From positions 207,719,096-207,783,095 of the forward strand of contig CM065802.1 in the NCBI GenBank assembly GCA_033398695.1: a stretch of DNA of 64,000 bases. Reading direction: 5' to 3'. Below the pieces are notes generated by a model. That model was not told the origin of the DNA. It saw only the letters and a list, made by a program, of their open reading frames with translations, and ran no database searches. Position 1 is the first letter of the stretch; each line of letters starts with the position of its first letter. The stretch comes from Orobanche coerulescens (taxonomy: Eukaryota > Streptophyta > Magnoliopsida > Lamiales > Orobanchaceae). The position numbers and the translations under genes are program-made. Below are positions 11,309-23,763 of this stretch, piece by piece.

Positions 11309-12444
11309 TGTTGATATTTTCTGTGTTACAAACTTGCTGGGCGGAAAAAGAAAAAAAAATTACAACTCGAAAATAGAAACTACAAACTCGAAACAGAATT
11401 GAAAATATAAGAAAATCAATTATAAAACCGTAAACTAATGCCAAGTCGAGGAATCCTCTATCCACAAGACGAAATACGCCCCGGTAGTGCTCTCGGTTCT
11501 GATGTATCGCCCCCAAAGATAAAACAACAACGTCTCATAGGTAGTAGCACCACAAGACCTACGAGCTCCGGCGAACTTGAATGAGGCGAGGACGAAGCTG
11601 AAACTATGAACTATATGCTTTATGCTGGAGTTTCGAAAAATTGCATGTACAGAAGCAAATGTATGCATGCCTATTTATAGGCCATTCACACCTGCAGGGG
11701 GTTTAAACATAGCCCTTATGGCTGTCATAATGCAGGCATTCATGCCTGCATTGAACACAGGAGTTACACGATTCAACGTAGTGGTTACTGCCCGTTTTAA
11801 ATTTGAACAGGCAGTCTTAACACCTCCTCATAACACCTAGGAGGTTATTGCCCGTTTTTGGCTAAGTTTGAACAGTCCGGATGCACCTGGACTATAATCA
11901 GCTCCTTAACCATTTGACGGATGTACCTGGACATCCTTATGTGAACATACGAGCCCAACTACGTTGTTGAGCTTGTCCAAAAAATTCTTTAAGCTAGCCA
12001 AAGGCCTAGCTCACGGCCAAGACCACGAACAGGCGCAAAGACCAATTGCCAAGATCCAAGATCAAGATCAAGGTCCAAGGTCCAAGGTCCACGGTCCAAG
12101 GTCCACGGCATGCGGCACGCGGCCGCGGCCGAGGCCGAGGCGAGGCGGGCGGGCGGCGGCGGCACGCGCGTGTGGGCTTTAAGCCCATACACATGTGCCA
12201 TTAATTATTACATCATAAAGGTAACTCCTTATATACTAGAATAATGATGGTTCATTATTCAATGTGGGATTCCATCTCTTATTAATTCACAATTAAGTGA
12301 CAAACTTTAATAATTCATTATTTCTCACTCCCCGGGAATCGGTTTAGAGAAAGTGAATATACCACGATCATCTACTCGGAACGTAGATCGATCCTATGAT
12401 ATTTAATTTTACAAAATAAAATTAAATCATTAACGATTCCAACA
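11309..12444 (-). repeat. Solo LTR inside the Copia-B leader (1136 bp)
   Basis: The block starts TGTTGATATT and ends GATTCCAACA, the TG...CA ends of an LTR. It is flanked by AAAAC at 11304-11308 and 12445-12449, a clean 5-bp duplication. It contains no coding sequence and no second LTR, so it is best read as a solo LTR left by recombination between the LTRs of an unrelated element. A TATA-like CTATAAATAG on the minus strand (11671-11680) suggests minus orientation. A GGTCCA-rich short repeat runs from about 12044 to 12108 and a GC-rich block from 12110 to 12170. Confidence 0.85.
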
Positions 12445-12449
12445 AAAAC

Positions 12450-13660
12450 TAGCCCCGAATTGCCGTTGAACGGTCCGAGAGTGGTTCGGAAGAAGGGGGC
12501 CGCGGCCCAGGGCTGTTGCAGCCCACTTATATGGCTACTGGACTGAGGGCCGTGGCCCAGGGCTCAGGGGTTCGTGGCCCAGGGCTGCTGGGCAGCCCTA
12601 CTTGCTGCCCAATGTAATTTCGGGCGCGGTCCAGTCCCTTTCGGACTTGTTTTCTTCGTATATTCCTAAAAATTGATTTCCCACATTTTAAATTGGATTT
12701 AAATGACTAAAATGATATATGGTATTTCATTTTATAAGGGAAAATTAATTTATTGGAATACTTGTGATCGACAAAATTATTTTGAACATTTTTCATATTA
12801 CCGATTGTGTGAATCGATTGGATCGGTTCGGATTGTTGATTGGATCAATGTATCTCTACGTTTTCCGTTTATATAGTATTTATTGCATGAATGCTTTTGA
12901 ATGGGGATGTGGTTCGTGGACTTAGTTTTGAATCGTTCGTTTTATTCGATTGGGTTGTAAAGGCCGTTTTGAGCCTATTTATTTTACTAGAAATATTTGT
13001 ATCTAGGATGCAATTTTCATTGTAAAATTTATATGTAATGACAAAGACCAGAGGAAGATCCGTTTCGAGAAGACGAAGATTCAAGACGAAGACTTGTAAT
13101 TAGATTATGGAGTTTTTGTTAAACGGTCCATGAACCACATGTTGGTAGCAACTAGGTTGTGAATGGTTGTTTCATATTGTATGAATGCCACAAATGCACT
13201 TAAATGAATTAATGTGCAAAATGTAACATTAATCGTGAAAATTCTCCCACAACAAATTATTAAGTTTATAAGGTTTCAAGGTTTTTCCTTCCCTCCATCG
13301 AGCTTTCGAGAAATTGAAATCCAAGCCGGATGTGCTATGCTTCCGAGTTATCGGGGTAGTCGTTCGGGGAGGATGGATAAATTACTGGGAGCACATTGGA
13401 TGCCTTCGGTTGGAGCAAATTTTACCCATAGAAACCTGATAGGTTGCCGGATAAGATTCAATTGTGAAACTGATTTACGTTGATGGTATAAACTTAACTT
13501 ATTCATGAACCATAGAAATCGTATAGGTTGAGGGGAGTGAACAAGGGGAAAAATAAGATCGAATCATCCATTAGATGGGTTGGTGTTGGACACCACTTTA
13601 TGAAAATTAATAGACTAGAAACCTGTTCAGTTGCCCTCTATTAAGATTTATAATGAACTC
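12450..13660 (+). other. Copia-B untranslated leader (no gene)
   Basis: This is leader sequence between the solo LTR and gag. A GC-rich island at 12500-12610 repeats GCGGCCCAGGGCT-like words. The rest is AT-rich, and no reading frame is convincing. Confidence 0.6.
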
Positions 13661-14198
13661 GATCACCACTATGAAGTATAGCGAACGATACTTTCGGATC
13701 TCACATGTGAGTGTGTTATTCCGATAAAAATAGTGGGAGCTGGGTAACAAGAATAGAAAAGACCTTAATTCTATACTCAGATCATAATTAAATGAGTTAC
13801 TAATTAATCTATCATACTTAATGCAGACATAACTCTCAATATGACAATGAACCCACTCGCAATTCTACTCGAAAAGAATAGCGAACGATACTTTCGGATT
13901 TCACATGTGAGTGTGTTATTCCGATAAAAATAGTGGGAGCTGGGTAACAAGAATAGAAAAGACCTTAATTCTATACTCAGATCGCCACTATGAAATATGG
14001 CGAACGATACTTTCGGATTTCACATGTGAGTGTGTTATTTCGATAAAAATAGTGGGAGCTGGGAAACAAGAATAGAAAAGACCTTAATTCTATACCCAGA
14101 TCATAATTAAACAAGTTACTAATTAATCTATCATACTTAATGCAGACATAACTCTCAATATGAAAATGAACTCACTCGCAATTCTACTCGAAAAGAAC
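13661..14198 (+). repeat. Three-fold duplication spanning the gag start
   Basis: A segment beginning near CACTATGAARTATRGCGAAC and running through CCTTAATTCTATAC appears at 13661-13878, 13879-13983 (short) and 13984-14198. The first and third copies both extend into the gag start (MxMNxLAILLEKN), so the gag start codon region is present twice. Confidence 0.85.
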
Positions 14199-14990
14199 AC
14201 CTTGATCGGACCTATCTTCGTGGATTGGCTCCGCAATCTGATGATAGTCCTCAGTATTGAGGCACTGGGGTACGTCTTGGAGACGGATATTCCGGCGCCT
14301 CCGGTGCGGACAAGAGCCAATCAGGAAGAGATTGAAAACCACAAAAAGTGGGTTAAGGATGACGTAAAAGTCCGTGCTTACATGATGGCTTCTATGTCTA
14401 ATGAGCTTCAGAGAGCTCATGAGAAAATGACTTCTGCTAGGCAGATTCTATCTCACTTAACCAAGCTTTATGGTGAGCACAGTCGAACTGCTAGATATGA
14501 GATATCCAAACAACTGTTTGGTGCAAGGATGAAGGAAGGTGAGAAGGTTGGGGACCACGTCCTCAAAATGATATCTATGATCGAGAGATTGGAGGCTCTT
14601 GGTTTTAGATGGATGCTTCTCTTCAAACCGACCTTATCCTACAGTCTCTCCCTGATTCCTTCTCACAATTTGTTATGAACTTCAACTGTAATGAGATTGC
14701 ATGTAACTTAGCTCGGCTAATGAATAAACTGGTGACCGCTTAGTCTTAGATGAAGACTTCGCGGATGAAGGAGTCTGCCCTTGCGATTTCTTCTGGACCT
14801 CGGAGGTCTAAGAACAAGAAGTAAAAGATCAAGAAGCAGACGGGACCACAAGTCAAAGACTTCAAGGGAAAGGGCAAGGCCCCGATAGTTCCAAAGAGCA
14901 AGAAGAAGGACGCTTGTCTCAAGTTCGGTGAGCTGGGCCACTGGGCTAGAGACTGTCCGATTCTTAATGACACTTACAGAACTTTTAGTT
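14160..14990 (+). pseudogene. Copia-B gag (frameshifted) with defective zinc knuckle
   Basis: The reading frame opens MKMNSLAILLEKNTLIGP and continues through a copia gag domain (residues about 1-150, including LTKLYGEHSRTARYEISKQL) up to 14605. There a frameshift moves the reading to another frame, MDASLQTDLILQSLPDSF, ending at a stop near 14743. A zinc knuckle follows at 14915-14956, reading C-LK-F-GELG-H-WARD-C: the second cysteine is phenylalanine, so zinc binding should fail. Gag would coat and package the element's RNA. This copy could give only a truncated N-terminal protein of about 172 residues. Confidence 0.85.
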
Positions 14991-14999
14991 TTGGAAACA

Positions 15000-15056
15000 A
15001 ATTATTCTGCTACTGTATTTTCTACTTCCATGATACTGGATTCTGGTGCTAGTTCT
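15000..15056 (+). pseudogene. Copia-B protease active-site stub
   Basis: The sequence reads MILDSGASS at 15028-15056, the aspartic protease active site (D-S-G). It is cut at the last serine by the insertion that begins at 15057. The frame resumes at 18626 with a duplicated GTTCT. Confidence 0.85.
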
Positions 15057-15270
15057 TGATCGATAAAAAACTTATCCTAAAAATAGGAGTTTTTGAGTCG
15101 CTCGCAAATATATACGAGGTAGAAGTAGTTGTGGTAAGTTCTACCAAGATCTTTTCTCTCGAGAATTGTTCAACAGGGCTTCGTATAATATTTTATTACA
15201 GATTGCGAGAAATAAATACTAAAATATTTTAAAATAGATTATTGGGTTTTAAATATTAACTAAATTAAAA

Positions 15271-15530
15271 TGCACTATTTTTAATTTAAACTATTTTTAT
15301 TAAGACTATTTATACTAGACTATTTATATTAAGACTATTTATACTAGACTATTTATATTAAGACTATTTATACTAGACTATTTTTAATGAGACTATTTTA
15401 TATAAGACTATTTTATTAAGATTATTTTTAATACTACTATTTTTAATGAGACTATTTTTATACTAGACTATTTATATTAAGACTAATTATAACTAGACTA
15501 TTTTTAATAAGACTATTTTAACTAGTGAAA
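15271..15530. repeat. AT-rich minisatellite
   Basis: The words GACTATTTATATTA and GACTATTTATACTA alternate many times, in units of about 14-16 bp. Confidence 0.85.
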
Positions 15531-15650
15531 ATGAATAGAATTAAAATGAGTTGGGAATTTATAAAATCTAGGGGATTACGGATTCATTAAATTAGGTTTT
15601 TAATTAAGTATAAAAATTGATTTACACGGATATAAAAGAAAAATGAATGT

Positions 15651-16095
15651 TTATCGCGTAATCAACTTTTCACCTCATAACTTTCGTATTCAAAGATGTC
15701 TTAATCACTTTCGCAATCTTAAGATGTTGATAACAAGATTAACACTTGATAGATTGAAAAGATATGTTTCCAATTCACTTAACAATCAATCAAGGAGGTT
15801 TCACTAGTAGAAATATGATATGATCAATCTCTATTTAAACCAATTAGTCCTTTCATTTCTTTAACTAGACTATTTTTAGGATAAACGATTGTTCATCGAG
15901 TAATCAACTTTTCACCTCATAACTTTCGTATTCAAAGGTGTCTTAATCACTTTCGTAATCTTAAGATGTTGATAACAAGATTAACACTTGATAGATTGAA
16001 AAGATATGTTTCCAATTCACTCAACAATCAATCAAGGAGGTTTCATTAGTAAAATAGGATATGATCAATCTCTATTTAAACCAATTAGTCCTTTT
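15651..16095. repeat. Direct duplication of about 205 bp
   Basis: Two copies run from TAATCAACTTTTCACCTCAT to CCAATTAGTCCTTT, separated by about 36 bp of minisatellite-like sequence. Confidence 0.88.
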
Positions 16096-17689
16096 AATCA
16101 AAATAGTGTAAATCAATCAAATACTCAATATATAACCTAATAGAAATCCCCCTTCCCCTAGGAAGAAAGATTAGATACTCATTGGTTTATACAAACTAAA
16201 ATTATAATAAAAATAATTGATATACATAATATATATATAGGAACTTTTAATTACTAGAACCTAATGACAAAAGATGAAACTTACTTGAATATGATGTATC
16301 AAAGTGTAAGAAACATACTTCAAATTGAACTTCAAACTTGTTCAAAGGTTACAAGCTTACAAAAATTGAAAGTAAAACACTAAGTAAAATACTAAGTGCT
16401 TATTGATCAAGCACTTTTCAATTACAAACTAAATGAAAGAAAAACATCAAACTAAAAATGAAATACAAACTAAAGTAGAGAGTTCTAAGGAAAATATCTT
16501 GCTAAAAGAAAGGGGTGTTTCTTGGCAAGAAGAGGAGTTGCCTTTGCAATGGATGAATATGTCTTTTTATAGGTGATTTTCAAGAATATTTTGAATTATT
16601 TAATTCAAAAATGTGTTGTAGTATCTTGATTTTTTCTTTGTTCACACTTCACCCATCATGCATGTCTTTGATTTTTCAGATTTTTGACCCTAAATAAAAT
16701 ATCTTGTGGTTGAGTTCACAAGAGTCTAAGGTGGAAAATTCAACCAAGGAACTGCATAAAAACGGCGCTGAAAAACGGCCCATTTTGCGTCGTGTTGTAT
16801 CGCCATGTTGTAGGGTGACTCGGTCTCATCCGGAACACGCGCAAGGACCCGGCGAAAAATGCCGGCCGTGTATGAAACGATGCTAGATACGGCAATGATA
16901 TGCGCCGTGTGAGAAACGGCCGAAGATAGGGCCATGATATGCACCGTTTTTGTCTTGGTCGTTTTGTAGACTTTGTCCTTGAAAAATTTCTGATCTCGGA
17001 TTTGGTTCTGATTTTCATCCTTTTTGACGTTTCATGTCAGTAATCTGTAAAATTAATATTTTTAGCTCATGTTTTGACATATCTTTAAAACAATTATTTT
17101 TTATCACAAATCCGTATGATTATGCCAGAAAAAGAGATATTTTGTATATGAATTTTTAGATCAAATATGCATGAATCAAATACCCCACACTTGAATTCTT
17201 GCTAGTCCCGAGCAAGACTCTTAATATTCATACTCAAAATAAAATAAGGGAAAAAAATAAGACACAAATTAAAATAATACACATACAAATTAAGAACAAT
17301 ACTTGTATATATAAGGAGAAAAAAAAATCAAAATGCCATTTACACAATAACCAGTTTTATACAGTAGATAGAAATGAATCAAGATCCAAAATAAATCTAC
17401 AAATGAGTTTGAAGTTAAAACACGGTTTTATTTTTGTAATTCCAAAATGCAAGGTTACCCCCCAAAAGATTGATTATTTCTTTCCCACTCATGACACACA
17501 CGACTCCCTTTAAAGGTTGCTCTCGATCACTCGTTTATTTTTCGACTCAATATGAAGAAGAATTTTATCGGGGTTATCAAATATTGTGATTGTTCACGAA
17601 ATTGAGTGTATTGAAAATCAGCCACTAATTAATTCAAAACTGCTCATAATCTACATCCCTTTTATAGACTTAATAACTCGAACTAGTAG

Positions 17690-17906
17690 GTGATAGTTTT
17701 CACACCGTTATTTGCTAACGTGTAGCTCTTTTCACCAACATATTTTCCATCTTTTTTTTAGGTGATAGCTTTCACACCGTTATTTGCTAACGTGTAGCTC
17801 TTTTCACCAACACATTTTCCATCTCTTTTTTTAGGTGATAGCTTTCACACCTTTATTTGCTAACGTGTAGCTCTTTTCACCAACACATTCTCCATCTCTT
17901 TTTTAG
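17690..17906. repeat. 72-bp tandem repeat, three copies
   Basis: Each unit runs from AGGTGATAG through TTTGCTAACGTGTAGCTC to a T-rich end. The copies lie near 17690, 17761 and 17834. A partial set recurs at 19488-19682 as part of the larger duplication. Confidence 0.88.
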
Positions 17907-18625
17907 GTGAAATAGAATTTTTGCAGAAAAATCGTTTATTAGATAAGCATGAAAAATCAAAAACTCCTCAAATTAAGTAAATTTCAGTTCTATTTTTCAT
18001 CAACCGACTGATTCTTCTTTTCTTCAAGGTAACGAATGACTCGATTTTAAATGATAATTACAAGGCTTGGAAAGATAGATTGGGGCTCAAAAATTATGGA
18101 ATATACAATTTATTTATTTTAACCGGTTAAAATGATTTTTGAAACTTTTATATAGCTAACTTATTGGTGTTATGGCCAGATCTAGAAATCTCACAAATAG
18201 ACAAAATAAATATGTATATAAATATACATTAAAAAAATCAAAGCCAAATAACAAAAATAATCAAAACACACCACAATAATCAAAGCTAAACACACCAAAA
18301 TAATTGTCGGCCGTATATGAAACGACGCTAGATACGGCCATGATATGCGCCGTGTGAGAAACGGCCGAAGATACGGCCATGATATGCGTCGTTTTTTTCT
18401 TGGTCGTTTTGTAGACTTTGTCCTTGAAAATTTTCTGATCTCGGACTTGGTTCTGATTTTCGTCCTTTTTGACGTTTCATGTCAGTAATCTGTAAAATTA
18501 ATATTTTTAGCTCATGTTTTGACATATCTTTAAAACAATTGTTTTTTTATCACAAATCCGTATGATTATGCCAGAAAAAAGAGATATTTTGTATATGAGT
18601 TTTTAGATCAAATATGCATTAATCA

Positions 18626-19038
18626 GTTCTCCTATTTGTACCGTGAATCACGATCTGGAACAAAGTAGGAAGCTTGGAGCTGGAGAAGTTATGATCACAG
18701 TCGGAAGCGGGCATAGTGTTGAGGCGACCGACATAGGATCACTTCATTAGGGTTTAGAATTCGGCTTTGTTTTGACTTTAGAAGATGTACTTGTTTTGCC
18801 CAAGGGGCACAAAAATATTGTATCCATTCCGGTCATCGACCAAAAAGGCTTTTCATTTTTCCTTGGTGATGGTTCTTGCAAAATTTATTTCAAAAATAAA
18901 CTAGTAGGTACTGCTACATTGTTAAATGGATTGTATCATCTAAATCTCAGCAACAAAGTAGTTATGAATACTATGACTAGAAAACGTGGTAGGGATGAAA
19001 CCAATCAAATTTTGAAAAGGCATCTTAGACTTGGTCAT
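18626..19038 (+). pseudogene. Copia-B protease/pre-integrase fragment, copy 1
   Basis: This resumes the frame cut at 15056 and reads on through RKLGAGEVMITVGSGHSVEA and LTLEDVLVLPKGHKNIVSIP to LGHC. That is the first half of the integrase HHCC zinc finger, where Gypsy-B enters at GTCAT. One in-frame stop lies near 18750 (ATTAG). The open part at 18772-19062 runs 24 bases into the Gypsy-B LTR. Confidence 0.85.
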
Positions 19039-19487
19039 TGTAACACCCCCAAAACCATATGAGAATATTACACGCCGTAGACCCTTTCCACAAGGATCTA
19101 CCAGGCTAAACATCCATAAACAACCAAGTGCTTGCCCAGCCAGGGTCAAACAATAAAATGATACAGACCGATATGGTCACTTACACGTGAATACACAGAC
19201 CGATGAGGTCACACAACCCAATCGACAAAACTGACTTAAATAACATTACCCACACAGGGGTCGAAATACAATACAGTGGAAGACTGAAATCAACTCTGAC
19301 AACACAACAAAAATCAAAACAACTCTCGACTCATGATTAGTATCGCAGCTCATCATCCTCTTGTGCCAATCCCGTGATCGCCTCGACCGCATGTACCTGG
19401 ATGCAAAACAGACATCCACCCCCCGATTACTCGGGGGTTAGTAAAACTCCACTGTTTTACTAGTGCAAGTAAAACTCCACTGTTTTA
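19039..19487 (-). repeat. Extra copy of the Gypsy-B LTR end (from the duplication)
   Basis: The first 440 bp of the Gypsy-B LTR, starting TGTAACACCCCCAAAACC, appear here with the same GTCAT flank (19034-19038) as at 20805-20809. It is not a separate insertion. Confidence 0.85.
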
Positions 19488-20399
19488 TTTGCTAACGTGT
19501 AGCTCTTTTCACCAACATATTTTCCATCTTTTTTTTAGGTGATAGCTTTCACACCGTTATTTGCTAACGTGTAGCTCTTTTCACCAACACATTTTCCATC
19601 TCTTTTTTTAGGTGATAGCTTTCACACCTTTATTTGCTAACGTGTAGCTCTTTTCACCAACACATTCTCCATCTCTTTTTTAGGTGAAATAGAATTTTTG
19701 CAGAAAAATCGTTTATTAGATAAGCATGAAAAATCAAAAACTCCTCAAATTAAGTAAATTTCAGTTCTATTTTTCATCAACCGACTGATTCTTCTTTTCT
19801 TCAAGGTAACGAATGACTCGATTTTAAATGATAATTACAAGGCTTGGAAAGATAGATTGGGGCTAAAAAATTATGGAATATACAATTTATTTTTTTTAAC
19901 CGGTTAAAATGATTTTTGAAACTTTTATATAGCTAACTTATTGGTGTTATGGCCAGATCTAGAAATCTCACAAATAGACAAAATAAATATGTATATAAAT
20001 ATACATTAAAAAAATCAAAGCCAAATAACAAAAATAATCAAAACACACCACAATAATCAAAGCTAAACACACCAAAATAATTGTCGGCCGTATATGAAAC
20101 GACGCTAGATACGGCCATGATATGCGCCGTGTGAGAAACGGCCGAAGATACGGCCATGATATGCGTCGTTTTTTTCTTGGTCGTTTTGTAGACTTTGTCC
20201 TTGAAAATTTTCTGATCTCGGACTTGGTTGATTTTCGTCCTTTTGACGTATCATGTCAGTAATCTGTAAAATTAATATTTTTAGCTCATGTTTTGACATA
20301 TCTTTAAAACAATTGTTTTTTTATCACAAATCCGTATGATTATGCCAGAAAAAAGAGATATTTTGTATATGAGTTTTTAGATCAAATATGCATTAATCA

Positions 20400-20809
20400 G
20401 TTCTTCTATTTGTACCGTGAATCACGATCTGGAACAAAGTAGGAAGCTTGGAGCTGGAGAAGTTATGATCACAATAAGCGGGCTTAGTGTTGAGGCGACC
20501 GACATAGGATCACTTCATTAGTGTTTAGAATTCGGCTTTGTTTTGACTTTAGAAGATGTACTTGTTTTGCCCAAGGGGCACAAAAATATTGTATCCATTC
20601 CGGTCATCGACCAAAAAGGCTTTTCATTTTTCCTTGGTGATGGTTCTTGCAAAATTTATTTCAAAAATAAACTAGTAGGTACTGCTACATTGTTAAATGG
20701 ATTGTATCATCTAAATCTCAGCAACAAAGTAGTTATGAATACTATGACTAGAAAACGTGGTAGGGATGAAACCAATCAAATTTTGAAAAGGCATCTTAGA
20801 CTTGGTCAT
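20400..20809 (+). pseudogene. Copia-B protease/pre-integrase fragment, copy 2
   Basis: This is the second copy of 18626-19038. The 96-residue open frame at 20543-20833 is identical in protein sequence to copy 1. A 5-bp deletion near 20474 (ACAATAAGCGGG against ACAGTCGGAAGCGGG) and substitutions show the copies have begun to diverge. Confidence 0.85.
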
Positions 20810-23763
20810 TGTAACACCCCCAAAACCATATGAGAATATTACACGCCGTAGACCCTTTCCACAAGGATCTACCAGGCTAAACATCCATAAACAACCAAGT
20901 GCTTGCCCAGCCAGGGTCAAACAATAAAATGATACAGACCGATATGGTCACTTACACGTGAATACATAGACCGATGAGGTCACACAACCCAATCGACAAA
21001 ACTGACTTAAATAACATTACCCACACAGGGGTCGAAATACAATACAGTGGAAGACTGAAATAAACTCTGACAACACAACAAAAATCAAAACAACTCTCGA
21101 CTCATGATTAGTATCGCAGCTCATCATCCTCTTATGCCAATCCCGTGCTCCCCGACCGCATGTACCGGATGCAAGCAGACATCCACCCCCCGATTACTCG
21201 GGGGTTAGTAAAACTCCACTGTTTTACTAGTGCAAGTATCAAATCATACGAAACGTAACAAGCAAATAATAATCGTGAATCCAATATAATAATCAAGTAT
21301 CAAAATATTCCTGGGAGGTTTTCACAAGGGAAGATAAGCTATAAAGCATTCGAAAATAAGATTATCATCTCGGGAATTTTTTAGATTTTCAAAACGTTTA
21401 AGACCTCAAGTCCTGATTCACAAAACCTTTCGAAAAACTTTAGGGCCTTAATCCAAATCTTGCTTCATAACTCAGCAGTTTACAATATGGGAAACATTTA
21501 TTTTCATAAAACTTTTCCTTTCAAAACTTTGATTTGAAAATAATCATGCTCATGACACCGTGATCCATTGTCACGTGTCTCCGTAGGTTCAACAACCCGC
21601 ACAAACTACACCATGCACAATTAAACAAACATAATCAATTTCGATACCGTGATCCACTGTCACGTGTCTCCATAGGTTTAATAACCCGCACGGACTATTA
21701 ACTAGACATAACCAATTCCGACACCGTGATCCACTGTCACGTGTCTCCGTAGGCTTAACAACCCGAACGGACTATATCAATCACAACAATCACACACACC
21801 ATCCTGACACCGTAGTCTACTGCCATGTGTCACCGTAAGCCCCGTCGAGCTCACCCGGTTGGACGTACTGTGTCCGAAACTCATGGTCCACTGCCATGCG
21901 TTATCGTAGGCCTCGCTGCATCAAAGACGATTGGACCTCAGTACCTCACTAAGTTCTGACCCCGTAGTTCACTGCCACGAATCCTCGTAGGTCCCGTCGA
22001 ACCAACACGAGTGAACTTAGCGGTCACACACATATTCATATTCACATTCACATTACATACAACAATGAGCACAATTAATCAATCACATTGATCACCACAA
22101 AATCGTACATCCCACGCACATAACACAATCTCAACACTCGCAACAACTATCGTCAATCAACGACACATAACCAACATAACACACATTCGGTACACAATGC
22201 ATTGCACAACCGAGTGTACAACCATCCCATATGTACATCGCAATCCGGCACAAATGGCACAACGCCTAACACGTATACTAATATAACACTATTGTCGCAA
22301 AGCCTTCAAATTACGGAAAACACAACCAACTCAAACGGAACATAATTACGAAGGCAAGCAAAATCATCATACATATCATACGTAATTACTAGTCGCAAGA
22401 TACAAGTCGTATAATAAGATACTTGCCTTAATAACCGCTACCAAATGCTCCGAAGAACACGGTTCGACCGGGAAGCTCGGACCCCGAAGAAGACAACGAA
22501 CGGAAGGGTTCCGACTCGAGTTCTTCACAAGAATTCGACCCTAACAACATATAATCAATAAATCATCGATCATACGAGGAAGAATAATCGTAGAACGCCC
22601 GAAAACCCCTCTATGACATTTTACCGGACACCTTCAAGGCGTCGATCAAGAACTCGACCAAAACAACGAATCGATACGATCCAACCATGGAATAACAAGG
22701 GAAATGGTAGAATACATCTAAATAATCATCAATACATCACAAATCTAAGTTATTACGGTTAAATCGGACAAAACGAACAAAAACCCCCAATTCACCCAAA
22801 CGTAGGGTTTCAAGAATTTACCTTGGATTAATGATGAAGAACAGTTGTTGGTGTCATTAATCCACACCAAGAACTTGAAGAATATGAAGTTCTCTGGGAT
22901 TGATGATGCAAAAACACCCAAAAATCGCCCACAAGATCGCCCAAGAGGAGGAGGAATGAAGGAAGAGATGAAATGAGCATTCATCTCACAAAATCCGCAC
23001 AAATAGGCTGATCTGCACTGTGTGCCGCGGCCCAGCCTAAGTGTGCCGCGGCACAGGGTACAGGCTGCTCGGCCAAAACTGGAAAATGAGTGTCTGAGCT
23101 ATTTCGACCATAACTCTCTCGTCCGGACTCCGATTGACTCACTGTTTGAACCATTGGAAAGCTAACTTAATGATCTATAATATTTTAAAGATTCATAATC
23201 TTTGGAGTTTCCAAGAATTTATGGTGATTTTACAAAGTCGACTCATACTTGGAAAAGTCGTTTAATAACACTGAACTCAAGAAAACGACACCGAAACCCG
23301 AACCTGAATACGAAACAAAGATACGGTCATGAAGTACTCGCAAAAACGAATCTAAGAGCTAACAGAACATACGATTCCGACCACCCGAAGGCTCGAAATT
23401 CGACAACGGAAGGTAATTACCCCAAACTTTGGGAAATTACGAAAATGGCCCAAAACGTCCGAAAATCACGATACGTGATCTAATAACCAAACCGAAGTTC
23501 ACAACACGTCTAACAAAGTTAAACGGACTTACGGGAAACTCGAAACAGTAATTTCGGACGAGATTCACAAGAATCGAACTCGAGTGCGGAAAAGTCGTTA
23601 AGAAAACACGGGACTCAACAAAACAATACCGAAACGAACTCAGGTGACAAAAAGTGCAGAATTAATCATTCTCAGAATGATGAAACGGTCCCAAGCAAGT
23701 CGTCAAAACGGACCTCCGCCGAAAAAAGAAAATTACCGGAAATCTGAAATTGCGGATATTACA
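20810..23763 (-). repeat. Gypsy-B 3' LTR (2954 bp)
   Basis: In plus coordinates it starts TGTAACACCCCC and ends GCGGATATTACA. It matches 26900-29103 plus 42900-43647. A six-unit tandem repeat lies at about 21549-22020. Near 23021-23055 a paired GC palindrome (TGTGCCGCGG..., TGTGCCGCGGCACA) lies upstream, in LTR orientation, of a CCTATTTGTG TATA-like spot. No gene is present. Confidence 0.88.
21549..22020 (-). repeat. Tandem repeat in Gypsy-B LTR
   Basis: About six degenerate units of 75-90 bp contain CCGTGATCCACTGTCACGTG, GTCTCCGTAGG and a following pyrimidine-rich linker. The last unit ends CCCGTCGAACCAACACGAG. The same block appears in the other LTR at about 27652-28110. Confidence 0.85.

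Larger units (their letters stand above)
15057..17178 (-). repeat. LTR of the Tat/Athila-like remnant (3' LTR)
   Basis: The LTR is about 2.12 kb and extremely AT-rich. Its last 320 bp (16860-17178) match 18306-18625 and 20083-20399. It contains a tandem array of ACTATTTATAYTARG-like words at 15271-15530 and a direct duplication of about 205 bp (15651-15855 and 15892-16095). No gene is present. Confidence 0.75.
15057..18625 (-). mobile_element. Tat/Athila-like gypsy remnant inside Copia-B protease
   Basis: The element starts TGATCGATAAAAAAC and ends GCATTAATCA, and is flanked by GTTCT at 15052-15056 and 18626-18630. One complete LTR lies at 15057-17178 and a partial second one at 18306-18625. 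Next to the complete LTR, the minus strand reads CTCGGGACTAGCAAGAATTC then AAGTGTGGGG, a polypurine-type segment typical of Tat/Athila elements as I know them. This sets minus orientation. The interior (17179-18305) is only 1.1 kb and has no coding sequence, so most of the element, including the primer-binding site, is deleted. The clade assignment is inference. Confidence 0.75.
17711..21240. repeat. 1.77-kb tandem duplication across three transposon boundaries
   Basis: Unit 1 (about 17711-19487) and unit 2 (about 19488-21240) match almost throughout. The offset is 1777 bp at the left and 1771 bp further right because of small indels. Each unit contains the interior and LTR end of the Tat/Athila remnant, a protease/pre-integrase piece of Copia-B, and the first 440 bp of the Gypsy-B LTR. 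The duplication is therefore younger than the Gypsy-B insertion. At the junction near 19460-19488 the words GTAAAACTCCACTGTTTTA occur twice. Confidence 0.88.

Noticed and set aside
11160..11668. Minus-strand frames of 118 and 77 residues
   Set aside because: They overlap the solo LTR boundary and its AT-rich interior and match no domain.
19039..19487. A separate solo LTR insertion of Gypsy-B
   Set aside because: The flank GTCAT and all surrounding sequence are identical to those at 20805-21240; it is explained by the tandem duplication.
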